Shown: in pieces, positions 25,956 to 35,360 of the stretch
Layout of the letters: the number at the start of each line of letters is the position of its first letter
How positions within the stretch are numbered: the stretch's first letter is position 1
Origin: Pedobacter xixiisoli
GTDB taxonomy: Bacteria > Bacteroidota > Bacteroidia > Sphingobacteriales > Sphingobacteriaceae
Assembly: GCF_900215335.1 (NCBI RefSeq)
Contig: NZ_OCMT01000005.1
Coordinates: forward strand, 238,130 to 302,129
Direction: 5' to 3'
Length of the DNA stretch: 64,000 bases
Translations under genes and position numbers: made by a program
Notes under the pieces: model-generated
What the model was told of the DNA's origin: nothing
The model's database searches: none
Seen by the model: the letters and a program-made list of their open reading frames with translations, nothing else

Positions 25956-27812
25956 ATGTCTGATATCATCCAACTTTTACCCGATAGTGTAGCCAATCAA
26001 ATTGCGGCAGGAGAAGTAGTGCAGAGGCCGGCTTCGGCGGTAAAGGAATTGCTTGAGAACGCTTTAGATGCCGGTGCCGATAAGATACAGCTCATTGTTA
26101 AAGATGCTGGTAAGGCACTTCTTCAGGTAATAGACAACGGCTGTGGCATGAGTGTTACCGATGCCCGTATGTGCTTCGAGCGTCATGCAACCTCAAAAGT
26201 TCGCAAGGCAGAAGATTTATTCGCTATCCGTACTATGGGTTTTAGAGGCGAGGCAATGGCTTCAATTGCGGCAATTGCCCAAGTAGAAATGAAGACCAAA
26301 CGTCACGAAGATGAAGTAGGAACTCTGATAGAAATAGAAGGTTCTTCGATTGTAAAACAAGAGCCCACAGCATCTTCAAATGGCACCAGCATTTCGGTAA
26401 AAAACCTATTCTACAATACACCAGCCCGACGTAATTTCTTAAAGAGCAATCCCACCGAAATGCGTTACATCATCGACGAGTTTCAGCGTGTAGCTTTAGC
26501 AAAACCACACATCGCTTTTAGTTTGCATCATGATGGTAACGAGATTTTCCGTTTGCCAGCAGCAACCATCAAGCAGCGTATTGTACATTTATTTGGCAAC
26601 AATTATAATGAACGTTTAATTCCTGTTGAGGAAGAAACTACCATTATTAACCTAAAAGGCTATATCGGTAAGCCCGAGTTTGCAAAGAAAACCCGTGGCG
26701 AGCAATTCTTTTTCGTTAATGATAGATTCATTAAGGATAATTATCTAAACCATGCTGTAAATAAGGCATATTCAGAGTTATTACCTGATGATAATTTTCC
26801 TTTATATGTGCTTTTTATTGAGATTGACCCATCTAAGATTGACGTAAATGTGCATCCAACAAAAACGGAAATCAAATATTTGGATGAAAAATCGATTTAT
26901 GCTATTATCCATTCGGCAGTAAAGAGAAGTTTGGGCAGATTTAATATCAGTCCTACTTTAGATTTTAACCAAGAAACTGCTTTTAGCAATATGATTACGC
27001 ATAAAGCTCCAGAAGATATTGTGCCGCCAAGTATTGCCTTCAATCCAGATTTTAATCCTTTCAGCTCGCCAAAAGCACCATCGGCACCAAGAGATAATTC
27101 AACTTATTTTAAGGAACAATATCAGCCTAAAGAAGTAAGCCAAAATTGGGGCTCGCTTTACGAAATAGCAAACTATCAGCAGGCAGCGCAAGCTACTATT
27201 GAGCTAGATGATGAGAAGGAGGAGGAAATGCCAGCAGTAATGAACAAGCTCTATATGCAGATTCATAATCGCTATATCGTTTCACAAATTAAATCTGGTG
27301 TAATGGTCATCGACCAACAAGCCGCTCACGAACGTATTTTGTACGAACGTTTCCTGTTGCATTTGGAAGATAGAAAAGGAGCTTCGCAACAAAGTCTGTT
27401 CCCGCAAACAGTAAACCTAAGCCCTGGAGATTTCGAATTGGCTAAAAGTTTGTTGGAGGATATCAAGAGCTTAGGTTTCGATGTTCGGGAGTTCGGTAAA
27501 AATACATTGGTTATAGAAGGTATTCCGGTTGATTTGGGCAGTACCAATATTAACGAAACGCAACTTTTTGAACATCTAATTGAAGGTTTCAAAAATTCGC
27601 AGCAAGAATTAAAGTTAACCAAGCGGGATGCTTTGGCAAGGAGTATGGCTAGAAATAGTGCGATTAAAGCGGGTACAGCATTGAGCCAGCAAGAAATGAA
27701 CACGCTGATTGATGAGCTTTTTGCCTGTAAGACTCCAAATTTCAGTATCAATGGCAAGTCAGCTATACAAACCATAACTTTGGCGGAGCTTGCTCAAAAA
27801 TTTGAAAAATAA
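25956..27812 (+). CDS. mutL: DNA mismatch repair protein MutL
   Basis: 618 residues. The N-terminal GHKL ATPase is textbook: IAAGEVVQRPASAVKELLENALDAGA, DNGCGM, RHATSK, GFRGEA, and NTPARRNFLK. The transducer domain with DVNVHPTKTEI follows. After a Pro/Asn-rich linker (about 345-425), a C-terminal dimerisation domain covers about 430-618. The endonuclease motif there reads DQQAAHERILYE (Asp453-Gln455), with Gln instead of His. The usual C-terminal CPHGRP block reads SINGKS (597-602). The stop overlaps the rhomboid region by one base, starting a closely spaced cluster. Confidence 0.95.
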   Translation: MSDIIQLLPDSVANQIAAGEVVQRPASAVKELLENALDAGADKIQLIVKDAGKALLQVIDNGCGMSVTDARMCFERHATSKVRKAEDLFAIRTMGFRGEAMASIAAIAQVEMKTKRHEDEVGTLIEIEGSSIVKQEPTASSNGTSISVKNLFYNTPARRNFLKSNPTEMRYIIDEFQRVALAKPHIAFSLHHDGNEIFRLPAATIKQRIVHLFGNNYNERLIPVEEETTIINLKGYIGKPEFAKKTRGEQFFFVNDRFIKDNYLNHAVNKAYSELLPDDNFPLYVLFIEIDPSKIDVNVHPTKTEIKYLDEKSIYAIIHSAVKRSLGRFNISPTLDFNQETAFSNMITHKAPEDIVPPSIAFNPDFNPFSSPKAPSAPRDNSTYFKEQYQPKEVSQNWGSLYEIANYQQAAQATIELDDEKEEEMPAVMNKLYMQIHNRYIVSQIKSGVMVIDQQAAHERILYERFLLHLEDRKGASQQSLFPQTVNLSPGDFELAKSLLEDIKSLGFDVREFGKNTLVIEGIPVDLGSTNINETQLFEHLIEGFKNSQQELKLTKRDALARSMARNSAIKAGTALSQQEMNTLIDELFACKTPNFSINGKSAIQTITLAELAQKFEK

Positions 27813-28549
27813 TGATGAATGGGATTAATATACCGCCAGTTGTAAAAAACCTGTTAATTATTAATGGGATTTTCTTTTTGGCAACGTTGGTGTTTGAACA
27901 GCAAGGAAAAGATTTAGCTGATATTTTGGGAGCACATTATTTTGATTCGCCTAAGTTTCGAATTTGGCAGCCAATTACTTATATGTTTATGCATGGTAGT
28001 TTTCAGCATATATTCTTTAATATGTTCGGGCTGTTTATGTTTGGAGGTATTTTGGAGCAGAAGTGGGGCGCTAAAAAGTTCATCAACTTTTATTTTATAA
28101 CAGGTTTAGGAGCTTTAGCCTTGCAATGGGTAGTACAAGGAATAGAACTATATCAAATTACTGGAGCTGTAATTAATCATGGTAACTTACCGCTCGATAT
28201 GTTGGCAGAGGGAAAATACAATCCTGCCGTATATACAGATAGCCAAGCTTCTACGTTACATGCGGTTTACTTTGGTGGTATGGTAGGAGCTTCTGGAGCA
28301 ATTTTCGGTATCATGACAGCTTTTGCGGTAATTTATCCAAATATGGAAATGATGTTAATTTTTGTTCCTTTTCCAGTAAAAGCCAAATATTTTATACCAA
28401 TTTACATCGTTATAGAATTGTTTTTAGGTGTAGCACGTATACCTGGTGACACTGTAGCGCACTTCGCACATTTAGGTGGTGCATTAATTGGTTTCATTTT
28501 AGCTAAAATATGGAACGATAAAGACAGATTTTATAAATACTATGAATAA
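27812..28549 (+). CDS. Rhomboid-family intramembrane serine protease 1
   Basis: 245 residues with about six membrane helices. The catalytic Ser is in GASGAIFGIM (about 165-170) and the catalytic His in FAHLGGALIGF near the C-terminus. MFMHGSFQHIFFNMFGLFMFG is the conserved HxxxN helix 2 region. It cleaves membrane-protein helices. The gene overlaps the mutL stop by a base and the next rhomboid by 8 bases, so the three are transcribed together. Confidence 0.93.
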   Translation: MMNGINIPPVVKNLLIINGIFFLATLVFEQQGKDLADILGAHYFDSPKFRIWQPITYMFMHGSFQHIFFNMFGLFMFGGILEQKWGAKKFINFYFITGLGALALQWVVQGIELYQITGAVINHGNLPLDMLAEGKYNPAVYTDSQASTLHAVYFGGMVGASGAIFGIMTAFAVIYPNMEMMLIFVPFPVKAKYFIPIYIVIELFLGVARIPGDTVAHFAHLGGALIGFILAKIWNDKDRFYKYYE

Positions 28550-29378
28550 CAACGGTTTTAAAGAGATTACCGATAAGGTTTTCAAATCAGGCAATCCAGC
28601 AATGCTTTACATTGGAATCAATGTGATTGTATTTTTACTGGTTGGCATTGGTTCTTTGTTTTTGGCAAGAGGATTGGGAGATGATTTGATACGCCAATAC
28701 TTGGCATTTCCAGCTGATTTTTCTCAATGGCCAGTTCGTTTTTATACATTCGTAACCTATGTTTTTTTTCATAAAGGCTTATTTCACATTTTATTTAATT
28801 TGCTTTGGTTGTATTGGATGGGGAATCTTTTTTTAGATTTCTTAAAACCTAGACAGTTCCAAGTCGTTTATTGGGGAGGAGCAATTGCTGGGGCTTTAGC
28901 CTTTGCTTTAATTTATAATTTGAGTCCGCAATTAAATGCTGGCGGTGCCACCTTAATTGGTGCTTCTGCTGCGGTAATGGCTATTTTTAGTGCCGTTGCT
29001 ACATTGGTTCCAAACTACAGTATACGTTTGCTGCTTTTTGGAGATGTAAAGTTAAAATACTTATTGCTGGTTTATATACTGATTGATATTGTGGGTACTT
29101 CTCCCGGGTCAGGAAATATTGGTGGAAGTTTAGCGCACTTGGGAGGCGCTTTGTTCGGCTTTGTTTTTATTAAGCTACTTCAAAATGGAACTGATTTAAG
29201 CAACTTTTTAGTAAAGAAGCCTACATTAAAAGTGATTAAAAACAACGCTCCGAAAAAGAAAACAGTAGTGTCAAATCAAGCCGAAATTGATGCGATTTTA
29301 GATAAGATTTCGAAAAGTGGCTACGACAAATTGACAACTAAAGAGAAACAAATTTTATTCGACGCGAGCAAAAATTAA
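28542..29378 (+). CDS. Rhomboid-family intramembrane serine protease 2
   Basis: 278 residues, paralogous to the preceding product. HKGLFHILFNLLWLYWMG is the helix 2 HxxxN equivalent. The Ser is in IGASAAVMAIF and the His in SLAHLGGALFGF, so both catalytic residues are kept, with Ala for the second Gly of GASG. A cytoplasmic C-terminal tail of about 60 residues is Lys-rich (NNAPKKKTVVSNQ) and ends in a helix of the type LDKISKSGYDKLTTKEKQ. Tandem rhomboids next to an EEP gene recur in Bacteroidota. Confidence 0.9.
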   Translation: MNNNGFKEITDKVFKSGNPAMLYIGINVIVFLLVGIGSLFLARGLGDDLIRQYLAFPADFSQWPVRFYTFVTYVFFHKGLFHILFNLLWLYWMGNLFLDFLKPRQFQVVYWGGAIAGALAFALIYNLSPQLNAGGATLIGASAAVMAIFSAVATLVPNYSIRLLLFGDVKLKYLLLVYILIDIVGTSPGSGNIGGSLAHLGGALFGFVFIKLLQNGTDLSNFLVKKPTLKVIKNNAPKKKTVVSNQAEIDAILDKISKSGYDKLTTKEKQILFDASKN

Positions 29379-30517
29379 TGAGTAACAAAGTAAAGCTTTC
29401 TTTATTAGATAGGTTCATCCTTTTCTTCGCTGTGCTTGCAGCAATTGGGTTGGGCGTAGGCATGCTTGCTGGTCAAACCGATCCTAGAGATGAAATTTGG
29501 ATTGCATTTGCGGGTTTAGCTTATCCTTTTTTATTGATAGCAAATTTGCTTTTTGTACTGTTGTGGTTTCTTCGCCGCAGAGTGCTGTTCGGTATTGCTA
29601 CGCTTGCTTTTATCGCCCTTGGCTGGAAAACTTTTACCGCAACTTTTCAGTTTTTTGGTGAAGAAGGAAGTACGGTAAAGGATAGTGAACACTATGTAAG
29701 AATGATGACTTATAATGTGCATCAATTCAAAAAATATGGAGAAAATAATGATGTTTCTACCAAAGACCAAATTATTAAAGTCATCGAAAATCAGCACCCG
29801 GACATTATCTGTTTTCAAGAATTTTTTACCAGACGAAAAGGTGAATACGATTTGATAGACAGTATTAAAAAGAGACTGAAGTTAAAACACTACTACTTTG
29901 TGCCTTCTGTAGACAACAATTATGAAGCGGCAGGTTTGGCCATTTTTTCTCGCTATCCTATTAAAGATAAAGGAAAGGTTTCGTTTGGTGAATTTGCAGG
30001 AAATGGAAGCATTTATGCAGACGTTGATGTAAAGGGACAGGTTTTTCGAATTTATAATGTTCATTTTCAGTCCATTTCTTTTCAAAAAGAAGATTACGAA
30101 TATATAGACAAGGTAGCGAAGAAAATGGGGCCTGAGTATAAATCTTCCAGAAGGATTGCTGGGATGCTTAAAGCCGCTTTTCAGAGAAGAAGTGAGCAAG
30201 TTGCGATGATGAAAAGCGAAATGCAACATTGCAAAATACCGTATGTAATTGCTGGAGATTTCAATGATACGCCTGCTTCTTATTGCGTGGGCCAAATTAC
30301 ACATTCGTTAAAAAATTCTTTTAAAGAAAAGGGACGAGGCTTTGGCAAAACATATAACGGAGCTTTTCCGAATTTTCAAATAGATTATATTGCCACCACA
30401 AAAGATTTCGATGTTATCAATCATCATATTTCACAAGATAAGCTATCGGATCATTTCCCTGTGAGAAGTGATTTGAGACTTAATTTCTCGCTACAAAACG
30501 ATGATGAGGATTATTAA
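29378..30517 (+). CDS. Membrane-anchored EEP-family hydrolase
   Basis: 379 residues. Three N-terminal hydrophobic segments (about 12-30, 40-62 and 68-88) anchor the protein. The EEP domain covers about 108-370: MMTYNVHQFKKYG, the metal Glu in IICFQEFF, YNVHFQS with the catalytic His, IAGDFND, FQIDYIAT and the terminal SDHFPV. All catalytic blocks are intact. The substrate is unknown. The start overlaps the rhomboid stop by one base. It differs from the two EEP proteins of the SusCD locus, which have no membrane helices. Confidence 0.9.
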   Translation: MSNKVKLSLLDRFILFFAVLAAIGLGVGMLAGQTDPRDEIWIAFAGLAYPFLLIANLLFVLLWFLRRRVLFGIATLAFIALGWKTFTATFQFFGEEGSTVKDSEHYVRMMTYNVHQFKKYGENNDVSTKDQIIKVIENQHPDIICFQEFFTRRKGEYDLIDSIKKRLKLKHYYFVPSVDNNYEAAGLAIFSRYPIKDKGKVSFGEFAGNGSIYADVDVKGQVFRIYNVHFQSISFQKEDYEYIDKVAKKMGPEYKSSRRIAGMLKAAFQRRSEQVAMMKSEMQHCKIPYVIAGDFNDTPASYCVGQITHSLKNSFKEKGRGFGKTYNGAFPNFQIDYIATTKDFDVINHHISQDKLSDHFPVRSDLRLNFSLQNDDEDY

Positions 30518-30618
30518 CACATTAGCTTCTACTTGTTAATGTTTCCCCGAAATATAAAGTCTAGAAAGATTAAGCGATGTTAAGTGTTAGCGAAGTTGTA
30601 GTATTTTTGTTTACTAAA

Positions 30619-30700
30619 CCCGGTTGCAGCGAACACGATCCCGATCTAAAATCGGGTGAGTAAAGCGGAAAACGGGGCTTTCGGAAACCAAGAAATACTG
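30619..30700. repeat. GC-richer intergenic repeat element upstream of cysS
   Basis: The sequence from CCCGGTTGCAGCGAACACG to CCAAGAAATACTG is more GC-rich than the surroundings and contains the hairpin CCCGAT-ctaaa-ATCGGG (30640-30656). From memory, similar non-coding stretches are dispersed in Pedobacter genomes; this is not verified. It shows no coding frame. Confidence 0.45.
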
Positions 30701-30785
30701 AAATTGCTTTTCAAAAAGGAAAAAACCTAAGCATCTAAGATTAAATTTAGACATTGTCTTAACATCTTTTACTATCTAAAAATTA

Positions 30786-30793
30786 TACATTTG
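30786..30793 (+). promoter_or_regulatory. -7 promoter element directly before cysS
   Basis: TACATTTG matches TAnnTTTG and ends only 4 bases before the cysS ATG at 30798. If used, transcription would begin at or next to the start codon. Confidence 0.5.
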
Positions 30794-30797
30794 CAAC

Positions 30798-32258
30798 ATG
30801 ATACAAGAGTTACAGTTATACAACACATTAACCCGTAAAAAGGAAGTTTTTGAACCTATAAATGCACCAAATGTTGGTATGTATGTATGCGGTCCAACCG
30901 TTTACAGTGATGTTCATTTGGGTAACTGTCGTACTTTCATTTCATTCGATTTAATTTTCCGTTACCTTAAATATAGTGGTTATAAGGTGCGTTATGTGCG
31001 CAATATTACCGATGCTGGCCACTTAGAAGGTGATAGGGATGAGGGCGATGATAAATTTGCAAAACGTGCTAAATTGGAGCAATTGGAGCCAATGGAAATT
31101 GTGCAAAAATATACTTTGGGTTTTCACGATGTACTAAGGATGTTTAATACGCAGCCTCCTAGTATTGAGCCAACTGCAACGGGGCATATCATTGAGCAAA
31201 TCGAAATGGTGAAAAAAATCATCGATAATGGCTATGGCTATGAAGTAGATGGCACCATTTATTTTGATGTAGAGAAATATAGCAAAGAATATAATTACAC
31301 CATTTTAACGAACCGCAAACTAGAAGACCTTTTAGAAAATACTAGAGAGTTAAGTGGTCAGGATGATAAAAAAGGACGTTTAGATTTTGCGCTTTGGATT
31401 AAGGCCAAACCAGAAACTTTAATGCAATGGCAATCACCATGGGGCATGGGCTTTCCAGGATGGCATATTGAATGCTCTGCCATGAGCGCTAAATATTTGG
31501 GCAGCGAGTTTGATATTCATGGTGGTGGAATGGATTTAGCGGCAACGCATCATACCAACGAAATTGCACAATCAGAAGCTTGTTCAAGTCATCAGCCAGC
31601 AAAATATTGGATGCACACCAATATGCTTACGGTAAATGGTACCCGCATGTCTAAATCTGCTGGCAATGGTTTTTTACCGGGAGAATTGTTCACTGGGGAC
31701 CATCCGCTGCTGCGTAAAGGTTATAGCCCAATGACGGTTAAATTCTTTATGTTGCAAGCACATTATCGCAGTACTTTAGATTTTAGCAATGATGCGTTGG
31801 AAGCTTCGGAAAAAGGCTTTAGAAGATTGATGAACGCTGTAGCATTATTGCCAAAATTGGTAGCTTCTACTGATGGAAATGTGGCTATTGACCCTATCAA
31901 GGAAAACTGTGTAAATGCCATGAATGATGACTTCAATAGTCCGGTAGCTATTGCGGAATTATTCGAAGCCGCCAGAATTATCAATACGGTTTATGATGGT
32001 TCTGCTAAAATTACCGCAGAGGAGCTAGAGAAGTTAAAAGCATTAATCAACGATTTTGTATTTGAAATTTTTGGATTGAAAGATGAAGAAAGTAGTAATC
32101 TAGAATTGAATGAAATTTTGGAAATGGTAATTGACCTTCGTAAAGAAGCAAAAGAAAATAAAGATTATGCTACTTCAGATTCTATACGTTTGGGACTGCA
32201 AAAAATTGGCATCCAATTAAAAGATAGTAAAGAAGGCACTACTTGGAGTAAAATGTAA
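30798..32258 (+). CDS. cysS: Cysteinyl-tRNA synthetase
   Basis: 486 residues, class I. The start MIQELQLYNTLTRKKEVF is canonical for CysRS. CGPTVYSDVHLGN contains the first zinc Cys and the HIGH-like motif. Further zinc ligands are in WHIECSAM and ATHHTNEIAQSEA, and the KMSKS loop reads RMSKSAGN. A C-terminal helical DALR-like domain runs from about 340. It attaches cysteine to tRNA-Cys. It is a single gene with a possible leaderless promoter. Confidence 0.97.
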   Translation: MIQELQLYNTLTRKKEVFEPINAPNVGMYVCGPTVYSDVHLGNCRTFISFDLIFRYLKYSGYKVRYVRNITDAGHLEGDRDEGDDKFAKRAKLEQLEPMEIVQKYTLGFHDVLRMFNTQPPSIEPTATGHIIEQIEMVKKIIDNGYGYEVDGTIYFDVEKYSKEYNYTILTNRKLEDLLENTRELSGQDDKKGRLDFALWIKAKPETLMQWQSPWGMGFPGWHIECSAMSAKYLGSEFDIHGGGMDLAATHHTNEIAQSEACSSHQPAKYWMHTNMLTVNGTRMSKSAGNGFLPGELFTGDHPLLRKGYSPMTVKFFMLQAHYRSTLDFSNDALEASEKGFRRLMNAVALLPKLVASTDGNVAIDPIKENCVNAMNDDFNSPVAIAELFEAARIINTVYDGSAKITAEELEKLKALINDFVFEIFGLKDEESSNLELNEILEMVIDLRKEAKENKDYATSDSIRLGLQKIGIQLKDSKEGTTWSKM

Positions 32259-32267
32259 AAGATTACT

Positions 32268-32299
32268 CGTCATTGCGAGGAGGTACGACGAAGCAATCT
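32268..32299. repeat. Single arm of the CGTCATT repeat family
   Basis: CGTCATTGCGAGGAGGTACG followed by ACGAAGCAATCT is a single unit of the family that appears as inverted pairs at 1714-1805 and 58040-58126. Here the second arm is absent. Confidence 0.6.
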
Positions 32300-32324
32300 T
32301 AATGCGTAAAAATTAAATAATATA

Positions 32325-33308
32325 ATGAAATTCAATCGGATAATTGTATCGTTTTTGGCTCTGTTGGCGCTACAGTCCTGCCAGCAAAATAAGCCAACAG
32401 ACGAAGTAGCAACAGCTGAAGTAAACCTGCAATCTCCAAATTTCGATGCAGATAGTGCTTATGCCTATACCAAAGCTCAGGTAGATTTTGGCCCTCGTAT
32501 TCCATCTACACCAGCACATGCTAAAACTGCAGAATATTTGGTAGCAAAGCTGAAATCTTTTGGTGGCGAGGTGTCTGTTCAGCAAGCTACGGCAAAAACT
32601 TATGATGGTAAAACGCACCAGCTTAAAAACATCATAGCTGCTTTTTATCCAGAAAAAACAAAACGAGTTTTGATTACTGCCCATTGGGATGCACGTCCTT
32701 TTTCGGATGAAGATCCTAACATGGGAATGAGGGATAAACAATTTGATGCTGCTAATGATGGTGCCAGCGGAGTGGCAGTAATTTTGGAAATGGCTCGTCA
32801 AATTCAACAAAAACAACCAGAAGTAGGCGTAGATTTTATCTTATGGGATTTGGAAGATTACGGAAGTGCTAATGATGAAACTACCCATGAAACCACCTGG
32901 TGTTTAGGATCCCAACATTGGGCTAAAAGCCAGTCAGTAAAGGGGTATAAGCCATTGTTTGCCATTAACTTAGATATGGTGGGTGGTGCAAATGCACAAT
33001 TTACACAAGATGAAGTTTCTAGAAAATACGCACCAAGTGTAATCAGCAAAGTTTGGAGCATTGCTAGCGAAATAGGTTATGGTAACTATTTTATCAACGT
33101 AACTTCTGGCACATTAATAGACGACCACTATTGGATTAATCAGGCTGGAATTCCCGCTATCGATATCATCCATTATTCTGATGCGTCAGGTTTTTACAGC
33201 AATTGGCATACACAATTAGATAACTTAAATAACATCGATAGAAATACGTTGAAAGCAGTTGGACAAACAGTGCTGGAAACAATTTATAGAGAAAAATTTA
33301 GTCAATAG
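32325..33308 (+). CDS. M28-family lipoprotein, glutaminyl-peptide cyclotransferase-like
   Basis: 327 residues with lipobox LALQSC (Cys about 19). VDFGPRIPSTPAH and a single-domain M28 fold without a PA insert resemble the secreted glutaminyl cyclase branch. Zinc or active-site positions are AHWDARPFSD, FDAANDGASG, LWDLEDYG, and DIIHYSD followed by WHTQLD. The Asp-Leu-Glu-Asp replaces the Glu-Glu of true aminopeptidases, which fits cyclase-type members. It would convert N-terminal Gln to pyroglutamate in the periplasm. That activity is predicted from family likeness only. Confidence 0.85.
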   Translation: MKFNRIIVSFLALLALQSCQQNKPTDEVATAEVNLQSPNFDADSAYAYTKAQVDFGPRIPSTPAHAKTAEYLVAKLKSFGGEVSVQQATAKTYDGKTHQLKNIIAAFYPEKTKRVLITAHWDARPFSDEDPNMGMRDKQFDAANDGASGVAVILEMARQIQQKQPEVGVDFILWDLEDYGSANDETTHETTWCLGSQHWAKSQSVKGYKPLFAINLDMVGGANAQFTQDEVSRKYAPSVISKVWSIASEIGYGNYFINVTSGTLIDDHYWINQAGIPAIDIIHYSDASGFYSNWHTQLDNLNNIDRNTLKAVGQTVLETIYREKFSQ

Positions 33309-33318
33309 TTGATAGTTC

Positions 33319-33349
33319 TATGGTCGATAGCTATTATTTATCGACCATA
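33319..33349. repeat. Perfect inverted repeat after the M28 lipoprotein gene
   Basis: TATGGTCGATA (33319-33329) and TATCGACCATA (33339-33349) form an 11-base stem with a 9-base loop. There is no T-run. It may be a terminator remnant or dispersed palindrome; sequence around it repeats GATAG/CAATAG motifs. Confidence 0.55.
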
Positions 33350-33443
33350 AATCTATCATCCAATAGTCGAAATGTGTAATTGTTAATTACTTTTTATTCT
33401 TCAAAGGAGTTCAAATTTTAAATTCGTAACACAAAAAATAATC

Positions 33444-34304
33444 ATGAACAAAATATATCTTTCAATATTAGCAGTTGCCGTAACTGCAAACGTATATGCA
33501 CAAAAGTCGGATGGTACGGTAAAATCTTTAGTAAATACCGAAAAGGCATTTGCTCAAAAAGCTGCAAAAAGTGGTGTAAATGCTGCTTTTACAGAATTTT
33601 CAGCACCTGATGGTATCGTTTTCCGTCCAAATGCAATCAATGCTAAGAAATTCTTCGCAACTGCTCCAGATACTAAAGAACTAACTTGGGAGCCTAACTA
33701 TGCTCGTTTATCTAAAAGCAGAGACTGGGGTTTTACATCTGGTTCTTACATTGCTGGAGGCGAGAAAAAAACTTTTGGTCATTATTTATCAGTGTGGAGA
33801 GGTAAAGACGGAGAATGGCAGTTGATTATTGATTTGGGTGCAGATGCAATTAAACCAATTAAAGGAAAAGAACCTAAAAATCTATTTATAGAGCCAGTTG
33901 GTACTCATAGCCCAAAATTTGCTTCTGCAAAAGATTTAAAAACAGCAACTGATATTATCTATAGCACAGAAAAAACCTTAAATACTATGCTTAAAACTCA
34001 CGGAGTTCAAGCTTTTTCTGGTTTTATTAATCCTGATGCTCGTTTGTTGTTTCCAGGAACTGAAGCAATTATTGGTAAGGACGGAATTTTAGCATTTAAT
34101 AACCGAGTAATCGATAAAATTAACCTGAAAACTACTCAGGCTGACAAGGCTTTAGGTGGAGACTTTGCTTATACTTACGGTTTAGCAACTATCGATTACA
34201 AAGCAGATTTACGTGAAAGTTTTAATTATGTGTTTATTTGGGAGCGACAAGCAGATGCAAATTGGAATATCATTGCTCAGATATTTACTGTTGCAGAAAG
34301 GTAA
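33444..34304 (+). CDS. Secreted protein with two NTF2-like (DUF4440-type) domains
   Basis: 286 residues with a signal peptide (about 1-19, ending VYAQ). Two halves share a pattern: about 27-130 (LVNTEKAFAQKAAKSGVNAAF, then a PDGIVFRPNA strand) and about 165-285 (IYSTEKTLNTMLKTHGVQAF, then PDARLLFPGTEAIIG). Both end in WxRxxDGxW-like strands (VWRGKDGEWQLI and IWERQADANWNII). These are features of SnoaL/DUF4440 cone-shaped folds and indicate an internal duplication. No enzyme activity can be assigned. An intrinsic terminator follows at 34334. Confidence 0.78.
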   Translation: MNKIYLSILAVAVTANVYAQKSDGTVKSLVNTEKAFAQKAAKSGVNAAFTEFSAPDGIVFRPNAINAKKFFATAPDTKELTWEPNYARLSKSRDWGFTSGSYIAGGEKKTFGHYLSVWRGKDGEWQLIIDLGADAIKPIKGKEPKNLFIEPVGTHSPKFASAKDLKTATDIIYSTEKTLNTMLKTHGVQAFSGFINPDARLLFPGTEAIIGKDGILAFNNRVIDKINLKTTQADKALGGDFAYTYGLATIDYKADLRESFNYVFIWERQADANWNIIAQIFTVAER

Positions 34305-34333
34305 TTAATCAAACCAAATATCAAATATAAATT

Positions 34334-34365
34334 AAGGATTTTAACGTCAGTTGAAATCCTTTTTT
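34334..34365 (+). terminator. Intrinsic terminator after the NTF2-like protein gene
   Basis: AAGGATTT (34334-34341) pairs with AAATCCTT (34354-34361), ending in a six-base T-run to 34365. Confidence 0.85.
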
Positions 34366-34455
34366 AGTTTTACAGCCTTTTAAATCCAATATTTTTAAGT
34401 AAAACTATTATACTTGTAGCTATCCTTTTTTACGTATTAGTTCGTTAATTTAGAT

Positions 34456-35349
34456 ATGATGAGAAAATTTATACTTCCTATTTTATTACTAGCCGTTACC
34501 ATTCAAATTTCATTTGCCCAAAAAAAGACTGTACTTTTTGAAGTGCAGGGCAACCGTGGCGCAAGAGGTTTAATGCCAGAAAATACTATTCCTAGTATGA
34601 TTAAAGCTTTGGAAAATGGAGCAACTACATTAAAGATGGAAGTCGTGATTACCAAAGATAAACAGGTGGTGGTTTCTCAGGAACCTTATTTTAATCACAC
34701 CATCAGTATTTCCCCCAGCGGTGAAGAAATTACTTTAAAGAACGAGAAGAAATTCAACATCTATAAAATGAATTACGATGAGGTTAGACAGTTCGATGTA
34801 GGTTCAAAGCCAAATGCTCGTTTTCCGCACCAAGAAAAATTTAGGGTAGAAAAGCCTTTGCTTAATGATTTGATAGATAAAGTTGAAATTTTTTCGGCCA
34901 AGAAAAAGAAAACTAAACCACACTATAATATAGAGACAAAGCTAATCCGTAAAGGCGATGGAGAGTTTCAGCCAAGTCCAGAAGAGTATGTGGAATTGGT
35001 AATGGAAATCATTAAAACGAAGAAGTTAGAGAAACGAGTAACGATTCACTCTTTTGATATCCGTAGCTTGCAATATCTCCATGAAAAATATCCTCATATA
35101 CCAACTTCATTAGGTATTGATGAGAAAGAAGATTTCGAAAATAACATCAAAGCTTTGGGGTTTACCCCGACAATTTATAGTCCATATATGCCTTTGGTGG
35201 GCAAAGGTTTGGTAGATAAGTGCCATGCTGCGGGTGTAAAAATTATCCCGTGGACGGTGAACACAGTGAAAGATATCGTTTATCTCAAAAACCTAGGTGT
35301 TGACGGTATCGTAACCGATTACCCAAATTTAATGACGGAATTAAAGTAG
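34456..35349 (+). CDS. Glycerophosphodiester phosphodiesterase homologue lacking catalytic residues
   Basis: 297 residues with a signal peptide ending FAQ. The TIM-barrel GDPD layout is clear: GNRGARGLMPENTIPSMIKALENGA, VVITKDKQVVVS, NIETK, VTIHSFDIRSL, IIPWTVNT and GVDGIVTDYPN. However, the catalytic HR is Asn33-Arg, the metal-binding E-x-D is Lys60-Met-Glu62, and the second catalytic His with its acid is Gln75-Glu76. Only the Glu of NIETK remains. I infer a pseudoenzyme, perhaps a binding protein. The frame is otherwise intact, so this is not a decayed gene. Confidence 0.85.
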   Translation: MMRKFILPILLLAVTIQISFAQKKTVLFEVQGNRGARGLMPENTIPSMIKALENGATTLKMEVVITKDKQVVVSQEPYFNHTISISPSGEEITLKNEKKFNIYKMNYDEVRQFDVGSKPNARFPHQEKFRVEKPLLNDLIDKVEIFSAKKKKTKPHYNIETKLIRKGDGEFQPSPEEYVELVMEIIKTKKLEKRVTIHSFDIRSLQYLHEKYPHIPTSLGIDEKEDFENNIKALGFTPTIYSPYMPLVGKGLVDKCHAAGVKIIPWTVNTVKDIVYLKNLGVDGIVTDYPNLMTELK

Positions 35350-35360
35350 TGTTGAGTAAA

